Assembly: GCA_029883565.1 (NCBI GenBank)
Contig: JAOUJD010000002.1
Coordinates: 1 to 46,772 of the forward strand
Length of the DNA: 46,772 bases
Direction: 5' to 3'
DNA from: Burkholderiaceae bacterium
GTDB taxonomy: Bacteria; Pseudomonadota; Gammaproteobacteria; Burkholderiales; Burkholderiaceae_F
Part shown: piece by piece, positions 8,406 to 19,300 of the stretch
How positions within the stretch are numbered: position 1 is the first letter of the stretch
How the letters are laid out: each line of letters begins with the position of its first letter
Translations under genes and position numbers: made by a program
Notes under the pieces: generated by a model
Seen by the model: the letters and a program-made list of their open reading frames with translations, nothing else
Database searches by the model: none
What the model was told of the DNA's origin: nothing

Positions 8406-10295
8406 TCATGTCAATGCCTCGAGTTCTTCCTGCAGCTTCAGCCAGCGGGACTCGAGCGCGTCGACCTGCTGCGCGAGTTCGCCACGGCGCTTGAGCAGGG
8501 ACGCGACTTCGTCGTCGGCGCCGGCGTGATAGAAGGCCGGGTCCGCGAGGCGCGCATCGAGTTCGCGCAGTTCGTCGGTGACCCCGGCGAGTTCCGCCTC
8601 GAGCTTCTGCAGCTTGTTCTGCAGCGGCCTGCGCGCCGAGGCAAGCCGCTGGCGCTCCGCGGCTTCCTGCTGGCGCTGCTCGCGTCGCGGCTTGCTCGTG
8701 CGCTCGTCGGTATCCGCGCGCTCCCGGCGGCTGGCGAGCACCAGGGCGGTGTAGTCGTCGAGGTCGCCGTCGAACGGCCCCACCCGTCCGTCATGCACCA
8801 GCCAGAGCTGGTTCACGGTCGCGCGCAGAAGATGGCGGTCGTGCGACACGAGGATCAGCGCGCCTTCGTAGGACGACAGGGCCACCGTCAGCGCCTCGCG
8901 GGTTTCCATGTCTAGGTGGTTGGTCGGCTCGTCGAGCACCAGCACGTTCGGCCGCTTCCAGGCGATCAGCGCGAGCGCGCAGCGCGCCTTCTCGCCGCCG
9001 GACATCGGTCCGATCAGCGAGGTCGCCATCTCGCCCGAGAACCGGTAGGTGCCGAGGAAGTCGCGCAGCTCCTGCTCGCGCGCCTCGGGCGCGAGCCGTC
9101 GCAGGTGCATCAGCGGCGTTTCGTCCGTGCGCAGCTGATCGAGCTGGTGCTGGGCGAAGTAACCGATCGCGAGGCCCTGGCCGCGCAGCAGCTCGCCCGC
9201 CTGCGGCACGAGGTCGCCCGAGATCGCCTTGACCAGCGTCGACTTGCCGGCGCCGTTCACGCCGAGGATGCCGATGCGGTCGCCGGAGCGCACGGCGAAC
9301 CGCACCCCGGACAGGACCTGCCGGTCGCCATAGCCCAGAGCGAGGCCATCGGCGTCGAGCAGCCGCTCCGGCAGCTTCACGGGTTCCTGGAACTCGAACC
9401 GCCACTCCCGTTTCGCGCGCGCCGGCTCGATGGCGGTCAGCCGCTCCAGCATCTTCAGGCGGCTCTGGGCCTGGCGCGCCTTGGTGGCCTGGGCCCGGAA
9501 GCGGTCGACGAACTTCTGCAGGTGCGCCGCCGTCCGCTCGTACTGCCGCGCCGCGGCGTCCTGCTGGCGCAACTGCTCGAAGTACGCGGTCTCGAACGCG
9601 CTGTAGTTGCCAGCGTAGCGACGGATCGTGCCGTCCCCGACGTGCCAGATGGTCTGCGCGATGCGGTCGAGGAACTCGCGATCGTGCGAGATCACGAGGA
9701 CCGTCGCCGGCTGGCGCTTCAGCCACGCCTCGAGCCAGACGACCGAGTCCAGGTCGAGGTGGTTGGTCGGCTCGTCCAGCAGCAGCAGGTCGGCCGGCCG
9801 CAGCAGCGCGCGCGCCAGCGCCAGGCGGTTGCGCCACCCGCCGGAGAAGGAGGCAACCGGCCGGATCGCGTCGGATTCGGCGAAGCCCAGGCCGTGCATC
9901 ACGGAACGCGCCTCCGCGGTGATCGCGCCTTCGTTCAGTTCCGCCAGCGCAGCCAGGGCGTGCGCGAGCTGCAGGTCGTCGTGCTGCCGCTCGGCCTGGG
10001 TCAGTTCGGAGCGCGCCGCGGCGAGCGGCGCGTGGCCTGCCAGGACGTAGTCGAGCGCGGTGACGTCGGCGCCCTCGATGTCCTGCGCGACATGCGCGAT
10101 CCGTTCGTGCGGCGGCGCCTCCAGTTCGCCGGCGTCGACCGCCAGCTCGCCCAGGATGGCGGCGAACAGCGACGACTTGCCACTGCCGTTTGCTCCCACG
10201 AGCCCGATGCGCTCGCCCGGCGGGGCGATCAGCGATACGCCGCGATACAGCGTGCGCGCGCCGCGGGCAATGGCGACATCGATCAACCTGAGCAT
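8406..10295 (-). CDS. ABC-F family ATP-binding protein (YheS/Uup-like)
   Basis: Two ABC modules (GANGSGKSS; GVNGAGKST), LLLLDEPTNHLDLDSV and VLVLDEPTNHLDMET, no TM segments, C-terminal coiled coil. Confidence 0.93.
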   Translation of the reverse strand: MLRLIDVAIARGARTLYRGVSLIAPPGERIGLVGANGSGKSSLFAAILGELAVDAGELEAPPHERIAHVAQDIEGADVTALDYVLAGHAPLAAARSELTQAERQHDDLQLAHALAALAELNEGAITAEARSVMHGLGFAESDAIRPVASFSGGWRNRLALARALLRPADLLLLDEPTNHLDLDSVVWLEAWLKRQPATVLVISHDREFLDRIAQTIWHVGDGTIRRYAGNYSAFETAYFEQLRQQDAAARQYERTAAHLQKFVDRFRAQATKARQAQSRLKMLERLTAIEPARAKREWRFEFQEPVKLPERLLDADGLALGYGDRQVLSGVRFAVRSGDRIGILGVNGAGKSTLVKAISGDLVPQAGELLRGQGLAIGYFAQHQLDQLRTDETPLMHLRRLAPEAREQELRDFLGTYRFSGEMATSLIGPMSGGEKARCALALIAWKRPNVLVLDEPTNHLDMETREALTVALSSYEGALILVSHDRHLLRATVNQLWLVHDGRVGPFDGDLDDYTALVLASRRERADTDERTSKPRREQRQQEAAERQRLASARRPLQNKLQKLEAELAGVTDELRELDARLADPAFYHAGADDEVASLLKRRGELAQQVDALESRWLKLQEELEALT

Positions 10296-10338
10296 CGGGG
10301 ATTTCTGCGTGCGACCGGCGCCGCCGCGAAGGGTCGGG

Positions 10339-11232
10339 CTAGGGGAGCTCTTCCTGGCGAGCCATGAACACCATGTCGTCGCCGGCGCTCGTGCTGAGCC
10401 ACGTCAGAGGGATATCGCCGAGCACCCGCTCGACTTCGTCGCGTCCGTCGCCCACCTCGACGAACAGCAACCCGTTTCGTTTCAGGTGCCCGCGCGCCTG
10501 CCGCACGATGTTCTTCACCACCGCCATGCCGTCCGGGCCGCCGGCCAGCGCAAGCGTCGGCTCGTGCGTGTACTCCTTCGGCAGTTTCGCCATCGCCGCG
10601 TCGGTCACATAGGGTGGATTGCTGATGATGACGTCGTAGCGCTTGCTCGGCAGCGCCTCGAACAGATCCGACTTGAGCAGCGTGATCCGGTCATCGAAGT
10701 GGTAGTCGTCGACGTTGCGGCGTGCCACCTTCAGCGCTGCGTCCGAGATGTCGACCGCGTCCACCTTCGCGTTCGGGAACGTGTCGGCCGCCATGACGGC
10801 CAGGCAACCCGACCCGGTGCACAGGTCCAGGATGTCGGCGACCGCGGTACGGTCCTCGACCCAGGGTTGAAGGTCGTCACGCAGGAGTTCGCCGATGAAG
10901 GAGCGGGGAATGATCACGCTCTCGTCGACGTAGAACTTGTAGCCCATCAGCCACGCTTCGTTGAGCAGGTAGGCAGCCGGCAGGCGCTTCTTCACCCTGC
11001 GCTCGATCGTCTGCAGCAGCGAGTTGATCTCCGCGTGCGTCAGGTACGCGTCCGCGAAGAACTCGAGCCGGTCGAGCGGCAGCTTGAGGGTCCGCAGCAC
11101 GATGAAGGCCGCTTCCTCGAACGCGTCCGCCTGCCCGTGGCCATAGGAAAGGCCGGATTCGTTGAAGCGCGTGACGGCGAAGCGCAGGACGTCACGCAGT
11201 GTCCGCAGGTTCGCCTGGGCGTCGATGGTCAT
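10339..11232 (-). CDS. prmB: 50S ribosomal protein L3 N5-glutamine methyltransferase
   Basis: DILDLCTGSGCLAV, DVIISNPPYVTDAAMAKLPKEYTHEPTLALAGGPDG; next to dapE. Confidence 0.93.
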   Translation of the reverse strand: MTIDAQANLRTLRDVLRFAVTRFNESGLSYGHGQADAFEEAAFIVLRTLKLPLDRLEFFADAYLTHAEINSLLQTIERRVKKRLPAAYLLNEAWLMGYKFYVDESVIIPRSFIGELLRDDLQPWVEDRTAVADILDLCTGSGCLAVMAADTFPNAKVDAVDISDAALKVARRNVDDYHFDDRITLLKSDLFEALPSKRYDVIISNPPYVTDAAMAKLPKEYTHEPTLALAGGPDGMAVVKNIVRQARGHLKRNGLLFVEVGDGRDEVERVLGDIPLTWLSTSAGDDMVFMARQEELP

Positions 11233-11245
11233 GTCGGCTCCTCGG

Positions 11246-12379
11246 TCACGCCAGCAATCGTTCGAGCGTACCGCGATAGACGTCCTTCAGCGGCTCGAGG
11301 TCGGCCACCGCGATGCTTTCGTCGATCTTGTGGATCGTGGCGTTGGTCGGTCCGAACTCGACGACCTGGCGGCAGATCGTGGCGATGAAGCGGCCGTCGG
11401 ACGTGCCGCCGGTGGTCGAAAGCGCGGTCGAGCGCCCGGTCACTGCCCGGATGGCCGCTGAAATCGCGTCCGACAGTGCGCCCGGCGCCGTGCTGAACGG
11501 CTGCGCGCCGACCGTCCAGGCGAGTTCGTACTCGAGGTCGTGGCGCTGCAGGGTCGCTTCGATGCGCTCCTTCAGGCTCGCGACGGTCGAGACGGGGGCA
11601 AACCGAAGGTTGAAGTCCACCACGCAGGTCCCCGGGATCACGTTGGACGCGCCGGTGCCCGCGCGCACGTTCGATACCTGGAACGTCGTTGCCGGGAAGA
11701 AGGCATCGCCGTCGTCCCACCGCTCGATGGCGAGTTCAGCGAGCGCGGGCGCCAACTGGTGCACCGGATTTCGCGCGAGGTGCGGATACGCAACGTGGCC
11801 CTGGATGCCGCGCACCGTGAGGGTGCCGGACAGCGAGCCGCGGCGCCCGTTCTTGATCGTGTCGCCAAGGGCGTCCACCGACGTCGGCTCTCCGACGATG
11901 CAGAAGTCGATCGTCTCGCCGCGCGCGCGCAGCGCGTCGACCACCTTGACGGTGCCGTCGGTGGCGGGTCCTTCCTCGTCAGACGTCAGCAGCAGCGCGA
12001 TCGATCCGCGATGGCGCGGCTGGGAGCGCACGAATTCCTCCGCCGCCACGACGAAGGCGGCGACCGAGCTCTTCATGTCGGAGGCGCCGCGCCCGTACAG
12101 GACGCCGTCCCGGACCGTCGGCACGAACGGATCCGACTGCCACTGGTCGAGCGGGCCCGTCGGCACGACGTCGGTATGGCCGGCGAAGACGAACAGCGGC
12201 GAATCGGAACCGCGGCGCAGCCAGAGGTTGGTCACGCCCTTGGACACGATCGTCTCGGCGCGGAATCCGGACGGAACCAGCCGCTCGCTCACCAGAGCCT
12301 GGCAGCCGTCGTCGTCCGGCGTCACGGAGCGGCGGCGGATCAGTTGCTGTGTGAGGTCGAGCGTCGCGGTCATCGGCAC
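11246..12379 (-). CDS. dapE: Succinyl-diaminopimelate desuccinylase
   Basis: [69 protein letters not shown]. Confidence 0.95.
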   Translation of the reverse strand: MPMTATLDLTQQLIRRRSVTPDDDGCQALVSERLVPSGFRAETIVSKGVTNLWLRRGSDSPLFVFAGHTDVVPTGPLDQWQSDPFVPTVRDGVLYGRGASDMKSSVAAFVVAAEEFVRSQPRHRGSIALLLTSDEEGPATDGTVKVVDALRARGETIDFCIVGEPTSVDALGDTIKNGRRGSLSGTLTVRGIQGHVAYPHLARNPVHQLAPALAELAIERWDDGDAFFPATTFQVSNVRAGTGASNVIPGTCVVDFNLRFAPVSTVASLKERIEATLQRHDLEYELAWTVGAQPFSTAPGALSDAISAAIRAVTGRSTALSTTGGTSDGRFIATICRQVVEFGPTNATIHKIDESIAVADLEPLKDVYRGTLERLLA

Positions 12380-12429
12380 GGGCCGGAGTACGGGCCGTGC
12401 AAGGGCCCGGGGATGAGCGCGCGGATTGT

Positions 12430-12451
12430 AAGGCAGCCGATCGGCTGCCTT
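12430..12451. repeat. 22-bp perfect palindrome AAGGCAGCCGATCGGCTGCCTT between pilU-like and dapE genes
   Basis: Read directly; folds as a 9-bp stem with GATC loop; just downstream of the pilU-like stop (minus strand). Confidence 0.85.
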
Positions 12452-12458
12452 CGCGGAA

Positions 12459-13613
12459 TCAGATGTTCAGCGTGAACTCGGAGAACGAGGCGTCCGAGCT
12501 GGAGTCCCTGCGCGGCTGGCGGTCGAGCTGCGCCATCGGCTTGCCGGCGTTGTTGATGAACCAGAGCAGGTTGTTCTGCGAGTCCGCGGCCGACAGCGCG
12601 TCCTCGCGCGTGATCTGGTCGGCCTGGATCAGGGAATACAGGCTCTGCTCGAACGAGATGCTCTCCGGCGCGAGGCTCTGCTCCATCGCTTCCTTGATCG
12701 CCTGCACGTCGCCGCGCTCGATCAGGTCGGCGATGTGGCGCGTGTTGACGAGCACTTCGACGGACGGCACGCGGCCGCCGCGCTTGGAGCGGACGAGCCG
12801 CTGCGACACGATCGCCTTCATCGCGACCGACATGTCCTGGAACAGCGCCTGCCGGGTCTCCGGCGGATAGAAGCTGATCACCCGGTTCAGCGCGTGCGAA
12901 CTGTTGGTGGCGTGCAGCGTGGCGACCACGAGGTGGCCGGACATCGCGTACGCCAGGGCAGCGCTCATGGTGTCGCGGTCGCGGATCTCGCCGATGAAGA
13001 TCACGTCCGGGGCCTGGCGCATCGCGCTGCGCAGCGCCGCCTGCAGCGTGCGCGCGTCGGACCCGATCTCGCGCTGGTTGATGATGGACTTCTTGTTCCT
13101 GAACAGGAACTCGATCGGGTCCTCGAAGGTCAGGACGTGCCCGGTGACCAGCTCGTTGCGATGGTCGAGCATCGACGCGATCGTCGTCGACTTGCCCGAG
13201 CCGGCCGCGCCAACCACGAGGATCAGTCCGCGGCGCTCCATCACGAGGTCCTTCAGCACTTCCGGAAGGTGCAGCTGGTCGAGGCGCGGAATGTCGTGCG
13301 GAATGAAGCGGATCACCGCCGAGATCGAGCCGCGCTGCAGGAAGGCGCTGAGGCGGAAGCTGCCGACGCCCTGCACCGGCAGGCCGATGTTCAGTTCGCG
13401 CGAGTCCTCGAGTTCCCGGAAGTGCGCATCAGTCAGGCGTTCGGCCAGCAGCGAGACGATCGACTGCGGCGCGAGCCGTTCCTGGTTGATGGGCACGCAG
13501 ACGCCGTTGATCTTGATCGTGATCGGAGAGCCGACGGACAGGAACAGGTCCGAGGCGTTCTTCTCGGACATCAGGTTGAACAGGCGGTCCAGCGACATCG
13601 GGGTTCCCGACAT
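12459..13613 (-). CDS. PilT/PilU family type IV pilus retraction ATPase, PilU-like
   Basis: [89 protein letters not shown]; lacks the PilT AIRNL motif. Confidence 0.92.
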   Translation of the reverse strand: MSGTPMSLDRLFNLMSEKNASDLFLSVGSPITIKINGVCVPINQERLAPQSIVSLLAERLTDAHFRELEDSRELNIGLPVQGVGSFRLSAFLQRGSISAVIRFIPHDIPRLDQLHLPEVLKDLVMERRGLILVVGAAGSGKSTTIASMLDHRNELVTGHVLTFEDPIEFLFRNKKSIINQREIGSDARTLQAALRSAMRQAPDVIFIGEIRDRDTMSAALAYAMSGHLVVATLHATNSSHALNRVISFYPPETRQALFQDMSVAMKAIVSQRLVRSKRGGRVPSVEVLVNTRHIADLIERGDVQAIKEAMEQSLAPESISFEQSLYSLIQADQITREDALSAADSQNNLLWFINNAGKPMAQLDRQPRRDSSSDASFSEFTLNI

Positions 13614-13691
13614 GGTGCGGCGTCCCTTTCGATTCCAGCGTCAAAGGATAGGCCGGGAATCGGAGCTTGCGAATACCTTCAAACGGATGAA

Positions 13692-13712
13692 AAGGGCGGT
13701 GTCCGCCCTTCG
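13692..13712 (-). terminator. Probable intrinsic terminator after dapD (minus strand)
   Basis: Minus strand AAGGGCGG-ACA-CCGCCCTT-TTC: 8-bp stem, 3-nt loop, short T run, about 35 nt after the dapD stop. Confidence 0.7.
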
Positions 13713-13745
13713 TCCAGCGCTTATGCGCCTGGCCGCACCCGTCCC

Positions 13746-14564
13746 TCAGGCGCGCAGCAGTTCGTTGATGCTCGTCTTGGCGCGGGTCTGGGCGTCCACC
13801 TTCTTGACGATGACGGCGCAGTAGAGGCTGTACTTGCCATCCGTCGAGGGCAGGTTCCCCGACACGACGACGGAACCGGCCGGAATCCGCCCGTAGGTCA
13901 CCTCGCCCGTGGCGCGGTCGTAGATCTTGGTGCTCTGGCCGATGTACACGCCCATGGAGATCACCGAGTTCTCCCCGACGATGACCCCCTCGACCACCTC
14001 TGACCGCGCCCCGATGAAGCAGTTGTCCTCGATGATCGTCGGATTCGCCTGCAGCGGCTCCAGGACACCGCCGATGCCGACACCGCCCGACAGGTGCACG
14101 TTCCTGCCGATCTGCGCGCACGACCCCACGGTGGCCCAGGTGTCGACCATGGTTCCTTCGTCGACGTACGCGCCGATGTTCACGTAGGAGGGCATCAGCA
14201 CGGCGTTCCTCGCGATGAAGCTGCCGCGCCGCGCCACGGCGGGCGGCACGACGCGCACGCCGGCGCGCGCGAACTTCGCGGCGTCCCAGCCCGCGAACTT
14301 GGTCGGCACCTTGTCGAAGAACTGCGCGTACCCGCCCGCGGCCATCGGCGCGTTGTCGTTCAGGCGGAAGGAGAGCAGCACCGCCTTCTTCACCCACTGG
14401 TGCACGACCCACTCGCCGTCGCGCTTCTCGGCCACGCGCAGGTCGCCGGCGTCAAGACGGTCGATCACGTCGTTCACTGCCTGACGCAGGTCCAGCGGCG
14501 CGGCCGCCGGTCCCAGGCTGGCGCGGTGTTCCCAGGCTTCGCTGATGATGGATTCCAGGCTCAT
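13746..14564 (-). CDS. dapD: 2,3,4,5-tetrahydropyridine-2,6-dicarboxylate N-succinyltransferase
   Basis: Left-handed beta-helix; [20 protein letters not shown]-like start and [46 protein letters not shown]. Confidence 0.97.
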   Translation of the reverse strand: MSLESIISEAWEHRASLGPAAAPLDLRQAVNDVIDRLDAGDLRVAEKRDGEWVVHQWVKKAVLLSFRLNDNAPMAAGGYAQFFDKVPTKFAGWDAAKFARAGVRVVPPAVARRGSFIARNAVLMPSYVNIGAYVDEGTMVDTWATVGSCAQIGRNVHLSGGVGIGGVLEPLQANPTIIEDNCFIGARSEVVEGVIVGENSVISMGVYIGQSTKIYDRATGEVTYGRIPAGSVVVSGNLPSTDGKYSLYCAVIVKKVDAQTRAKTSINELLRA

Positions 14565-14580
14565 GGTGTCTTCGCTGTGG

Positions 14581-15765
14581 TCAGGCGTTGAAGGATGCGA
14601 TGCGCTCGGCGGCCTCGGCAACTTCGGCAGGGGACGCGACCAGGGCGATCCGGACATGCCCCGCGCCCGGGTTGGCGCCCGCGACTTCGCGCGACAGATA
14701 GCTGCCAGGCAGCACGGTCACGTGCCTTTCGGCGTACAGGCGGCGGGCGTATTCGGCGTCGTCGATCGGCGTGGCCGCCCAGAGGTAGAACGCCGCGTCG
14801 GGCCGTTCGCAGCGCAGCGCGCGCTGCACCACCGGGGTCGCCTGTGCGAACTTGGCCGCGTATAGCCGCCGGTTCTCGATCACGTGGGCCTCGTCGCGCC
14901 AGGCGGCGACGCTCGCGGTCTGCACGGCGGGGCCGAGGGCCGTGCCGTGGTACGTGCGGTACAGCAGGAACTGCTTCAGCACGTCGGCGTCGCCGGCGAC
15001 GAAGCCGGATCGCAGGCCCGGCACGTTCGAGCGCTTGGACAGGCTGGAGAACATCACCAGCCGCTCGAAGCGCTCGCGCCCGAGTTGCGCGGCAGCCTGG
15101 AGCCCGCCGAGCGGCGGCGCCGCCTCGTCGAAGTAGATCTCCGAATAGCACTCGTCGGAGGCGACGATGAAACCGTGGCGATCCGACAGGTCGAACAGGT
15201 GCCGCCACTCGTCGAGGGTCATCACGCGGCCGGTCGGGTTGCCGGGCGTGCACACGTAGACCAGCTGCACCCGCGCCCACTCGGCCGGTGTCAGCCGCTC
15301 GAACTCCATCCGGAAGCCGTTGGCGGCGGTCGTTGGCAGGAACAGCGGCCGGGCGCCTGCCAGCAGGGCCGCGCCCTCGTAGATCTGGTAGAAGGGATTC
15401 GGCGAGACGACGATGGGGTCCCGGCTGCGGTCGATCACGGTCTGTGCGAACGCGAACAGCGCCTCGCGCGAGCCGGCGACGGGCAGCACCTGCGTTGCCG
15501 GATCGAGGTTCTTCAGGCGGTACCGACGGCAGGCCCAAGCGGCAATTGCCTCCCGCAACTCCGGCTGGCCCGCCGTCAGCGGATAGGCGGCGACGCCCGG
15601 CAGGGCCTGCGCGAGGGCGTCCAGGATGAAGCCCGGTGTCGGGTGCTTGGGTTCGCCGATCGACAGGTTGATCGGCGGCAGGCCGGCCGGTGGCGTGACG
15701 CCCGCGAAGAGGCGGCGCAGCCGCTCGAACGGATAGGGCTGCAGGCGCTGCAGGTCGGGGTTCAT
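14581..15765 (-). CDS. dapC: Succinyldiaminopimelate transaminase (class I/II aminotransferase)
   Basis: [20 protein letters not shown]...[13 protein letters not shown]...[21 protein letters not shown]; adjacent to dapD. Confidence 0.94.
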   Translation of the reverse strand: MNPDLQRLQPYPFERLRRLFAGVTPPAGLPPINLSIGEPKHPTPGFILDALAQALPGVAAYPLTAGQPELREAIAAWACRRYRLKNLDPATQVLPVAGSREALFAFAQTVIDRSRDPIVVSPNPFYQIYEGAALLAGARPLFLPTTAANGFRMEFERLTPAEWARVQLVYVCTPGNPTGRVMTLDEWRHLFDLSDRHGFIVASDECYSEIYFDEAAPPLGGLQAAAQLGRERFERLVMFSSLSKRSNVPGLRSGFVAGDADVLKQFLLYRTYHGTALGPAVQTASVAAWRDEAHVIENRRLYAAKFAQATPVVQRALRCERPDAAFYLWAATPIDDAEYARRLYAERHVTVLPGSYLSREVAGANPGAGHVRIALVASPAEVAEAAERIASFNA

Positions 15766-15775
15766 GGACCGGAGC

Positions 15776-16198
15776 CTAGCCGCGGGTCGGGCCGCCCTCG
15801 ACGCCGGCGCGCGCCAGCTCGATGTGCGGAGCGGGCTTCCAGCCCTTCTTGCGATGCTCGGCGACGACGGTGGTGAAGATGCCGCCGCGCACGTACCAGC
15901 GCGCGGTGAGTCGCATGAAGCGCGGCGCAATCGCCTTCACGAGATCGTCGAGGATCCGGTTGGTCACGGCTTCGTGGAAGACGCCCTGGTCGCGGAACGA
16001 CCACGTGTACAGCTTCAGGCTCTTCAGCTCGACGTTGCGCCGGTCCGGGACGTAGTCCAGCACCAGCGTCGCGAAGTCAGGCTGCCCGGTCAGCGGGCAC
16101 AGGCACGTGAACTCCGGCACTTCGATGTGGACCAGGTAGTCGCGACCTGGCGCTGGATTCGGGAACGTCTCGACCGTCGGGCTGGGGCGGGATGGCAT
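15776..16198 (-). CDS. queF: NADPH-dependent 7-cyano-7-deazaguanine reductase (short/unimodular type)
   Basis: [61 protein letters not shown]. Confidence 0.94.
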   Translation of the reverse strand: MPSRPSPTVETFPNPAPGRDYLVHIEVPEFTCLCPLTGQPDFATLVLDYVPDRRNVELKSLKLYTWSFRDQGVFHEAVTNRILDDLVKAIAPRFMRLTARWYVRGGIFTTVVAEHRKKGWKPAPHIELARAGVEGGPTRG

Positions 16199-16241
16199 GA
16201 ACAGGGGCCCCGGAACGAGAGTACGCGGCCGGGAGAGTGAA

Positions 16242-16268
16242 GGTGCGCTGCTATTATACGAACGCACC
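16242..16268. promoter_or_regulatory. Inverted repeat GGTGCG-N15-CGCACC overlapping AT-rich -10-like sequences between divergent queF and smc
   Basis: GGTGCG(16242-16247), CTGCTATTATACGAA, CGCACC(16263-16268); TATAAT is read on the minus strand at 16258-16253. Confidence 0.45.
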
Positions 16269-16376
16269 CAATCACTCCCTGTGGATCGCGCGACAACGAG
16301 ATCAATGCCACGCGCTGTTCGTCGCGCAGTTTGCTCCCCAGGGCCGTCGTAACCGTTCAGCTTCCCGCTCACTCAC

Positions 16377-19300
16377 GTGCGTCTTCGGCAGATCAAGCTC
16401 GCCGGGTTCAAGTCATTCGTTGACCCGACCCAGATCGATGTACCCGGCAGCCTGGTCGGCGTGGTCGGCCCCAATGGCTGCGGCAAGTCCAATGTGATCG
16501 ACGCGGTGCGCTGGGTGCTCGGCGAGAGCAAGGCGGCCGAGCTGCGCGGCGAGTCGATGCAGGACGTCATCTTCAACGGCTCCGTCAACCGCAAGCCCGG
16601 CGGCCGGGCCAGCGTCGAGCTGGTGTTCGACAACCACGAGGGCCGCATCGGTGGCGCCTGGGGCCAGTACTCGGAGATCTCGGTCAAGCGCGTGCTGACG
16701 CGCGACGGGACGTCGAGCTACTACATCAACAACCAGAACGTCCGGCGCCGCGACGTGCAGGACATGTTCCTCGGCACGGGCCTGGGGCCGCGCGCCTACG
16801 CGATCATCGGCCAGGGGATGATCTCCCGCATCGTCGAGGCCCGCCCCGAGGAGCTGCGGATCTTCCTGGAAGAGGCCGCGGGCATCTCAAAGTACAAGGA
16901 ACGCCGGCGCGAGACGGAGAACCGGCTTGCCGACACCCGCGACAACCTGACGCGCGTCGAGGACATCCTGCGCGAGCTCGACGGCCAGATCGGCAAGCTC
17001 GAGCAGCAGGCGGAAGTCGCGCAGAAGTACCGCGAACTGCAGGCGCAGCACGACGAGCAGCAGCAGCTGCTGTGGCTGATGCGCAGGCGCGAAGCGGAGG
17101 CCGAACGCCAGAAGGTGGCGCGCGACATCGAATCGCGCACGACGGCACTCGAGGGCCACATCGCCGAGCTGCGCAGCGCGGAGCGGGCCCTCGAGGAAGT
17201 GCGTTCGGCCCACTTCGCTTCGAGCGACGCCGTGCACGAAGCGCAGGGCAAGCTGTTCCAGGTCAACGCGGAGGTATCGCGCCTGGAGTCCGAGATCCGC
17301 ATGATCGTGGACGGGCGCAACCGCCTGGTGTCCCAGGGCGAGACCCTGAAGGCGACGCGCGAGCGCAGGCTGCAGGAGCGCGGTGAACTGCTGGTGCGTG
17401 TCGAGGAGCTGACGCAGGCGATCGCCGACACGGAACTGAGGCTGTCCGAGGCGCGCCGGCGCGTCGCGGAGCACGAAGGCCGCCTGCCGCAGTTCGAGGA
17501 AACCTACGGGCACGCGCGCGAGGCGATGACCGCGGCGCGGGCGGAAGCCGCGCAGGCCGAGCAGGCGATCGAGGCGGCTGCGTCCGAGCAGCGCAACCTC
17601 GACCGCCAGCTGTCGGCCCTGGCGCAGCGTCGCGACCGGCTCAAGGAGGAGCGCACGTCGATCGGGAGCCCGGACGAGGCCCGCCTGGCCGACCTGAAGG
17701 CGCAGCTCGCGCGCATGGAGGGAGAACTCGCCGCCGCAACCGAGTCGCAGCAGCGGGCCGAGCAGCAGGTGGCGAGCAGCACCGACGAGCGCAGCCGGCA
17801 GCTCGATGCGCGGGTCCGCCAGGCCGAGGCGCTGACCCGCCTCGAGGCACGGCTGCAGGCACTGAAGCAGATCCAGGCGAACGTCGAGGCGAACGAGAAG
17901 CTCGATCCATGGCTGCGCGGGCAGGGGCTCGACGGACTGCCGCGCCTGTTCCGCAAGCTGTCGGTGGAAGCGGGCTGGGAGACCGCCTTCGAGTGCGTGC
18001 TGCGCGAACGCATCGAGAGCGTGGAAGTGGGCCGACTCGACACGGTCGCCGGACTCGCCTCGAACGCGCCGCCGGCACGGGTGGCCTTCTATTCGACGGC
18101 CGCGGCGGTCGCGCGCGACGGCGGTCACATCCCGGGCTTCGGCCGCTTGAGCGACCTGGTGCGGGGTCACGATGCCGCGCTGTCCGCGGTGCTGGCGGAC
18201 TGGCTGGCGAACGTCTTCGTAGCTCCCGACCTGGTCACGGCGCTGGGCGCGCGCGAGCAGTTGCCCCCGGGCGGCCAGTTCGTCATCAAGGCCGGCCACC
18301 TGGTGTCGCGCCATGGCGTGCGCTTCTTCGCCGCCGACGACGACAAGGCCGGCCTGCTGGCACGCCGGCTCGAGATCGAGAATCTCGACAAGGAGATCCG
18401 CGCGCAGCGCCTGATCGTCGAGGAGGCAACGGGAGGCGTGGCCCGCGCCGAGGTCGCCCTGCGGCAGGCCCAGGAGAGCCAGGCAGCGGCGCGTCGCGAG
18501 ATGGAACGCCTGCGCACGCAGTCCCACCACGTGCAGCTCGAGACAGTGCGCCTGGGCGAGCTGATCGACCGGGTGAGGCATCGCAGCGGACAGATCGACG
18601 CCGAGCTGGCCGAGATCGACGCGAATGACCGCGAACTGCGCAGTCATCGGGGCGAGGCGGACACCCGCTTCGAACAGTTCGACTCCGAGCTGGCGACGCG
18701 GCAGGAAAAGGTCGAAAGCGCCCGCGTGGCGTACGAGCAGGCCGACCAGGCTCTGCGGGCAGCGCGCGATGAGCAGCGCGCGCTCGAGTCGGCGCGCCAG
18801 CAGCTGGAATTCGCCCTGACATCGAGCCGGGAGCGGCAGCGCGACGTGCGGCACGCCGCCGAGGTCGCCGGGACCGAGGCGCAACGCCTCGAGGTCGACA
18901 TCGCCGGGGTCGGCGAGGAACTGGCGCGGCTGGACGACAGCGCGGCCCGTGCCGGACTCGACACTTGGCTATCGCAGCGTGCAACGGCCGAAGAGGGGTT
19001 GCGCGAGGCGCGCAGCCGGATGGACGAACTCGCGCAGCAGCTGAAGTCGACCGACGAGCGGCGCATGACGCTCGAACGCGAGGTCCAGCCCCGGCGCGAC
19101 AAGCTCACCGAGCTGCAGCTCAAGGAACAGGCCGCCCGGCTGGCGGCCGAGCAGTTTGCGCTGCAACTGGCGGAAGCGCGGGCGGACGAGGCGGCGCTGG
19201 AAGCGCGGCTCACGCCGCAGATGCGCGCCAACGCGCTGCAGGCCGAGATCACGCGGCTTGCGGAGGAGATCGCCGCGCTCGGCGCGGTCAACCTGGCCGC

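Noticed and set aside
8916-10367. 483-aa plus-strand ORF
   Set aside because: Antisense to the ABC-F gene; no start context or domain.
16887-18884. 665-aa minus-strand ORF
   Set aside because: Antisense to smc; composition artefact with no recognisable domain.
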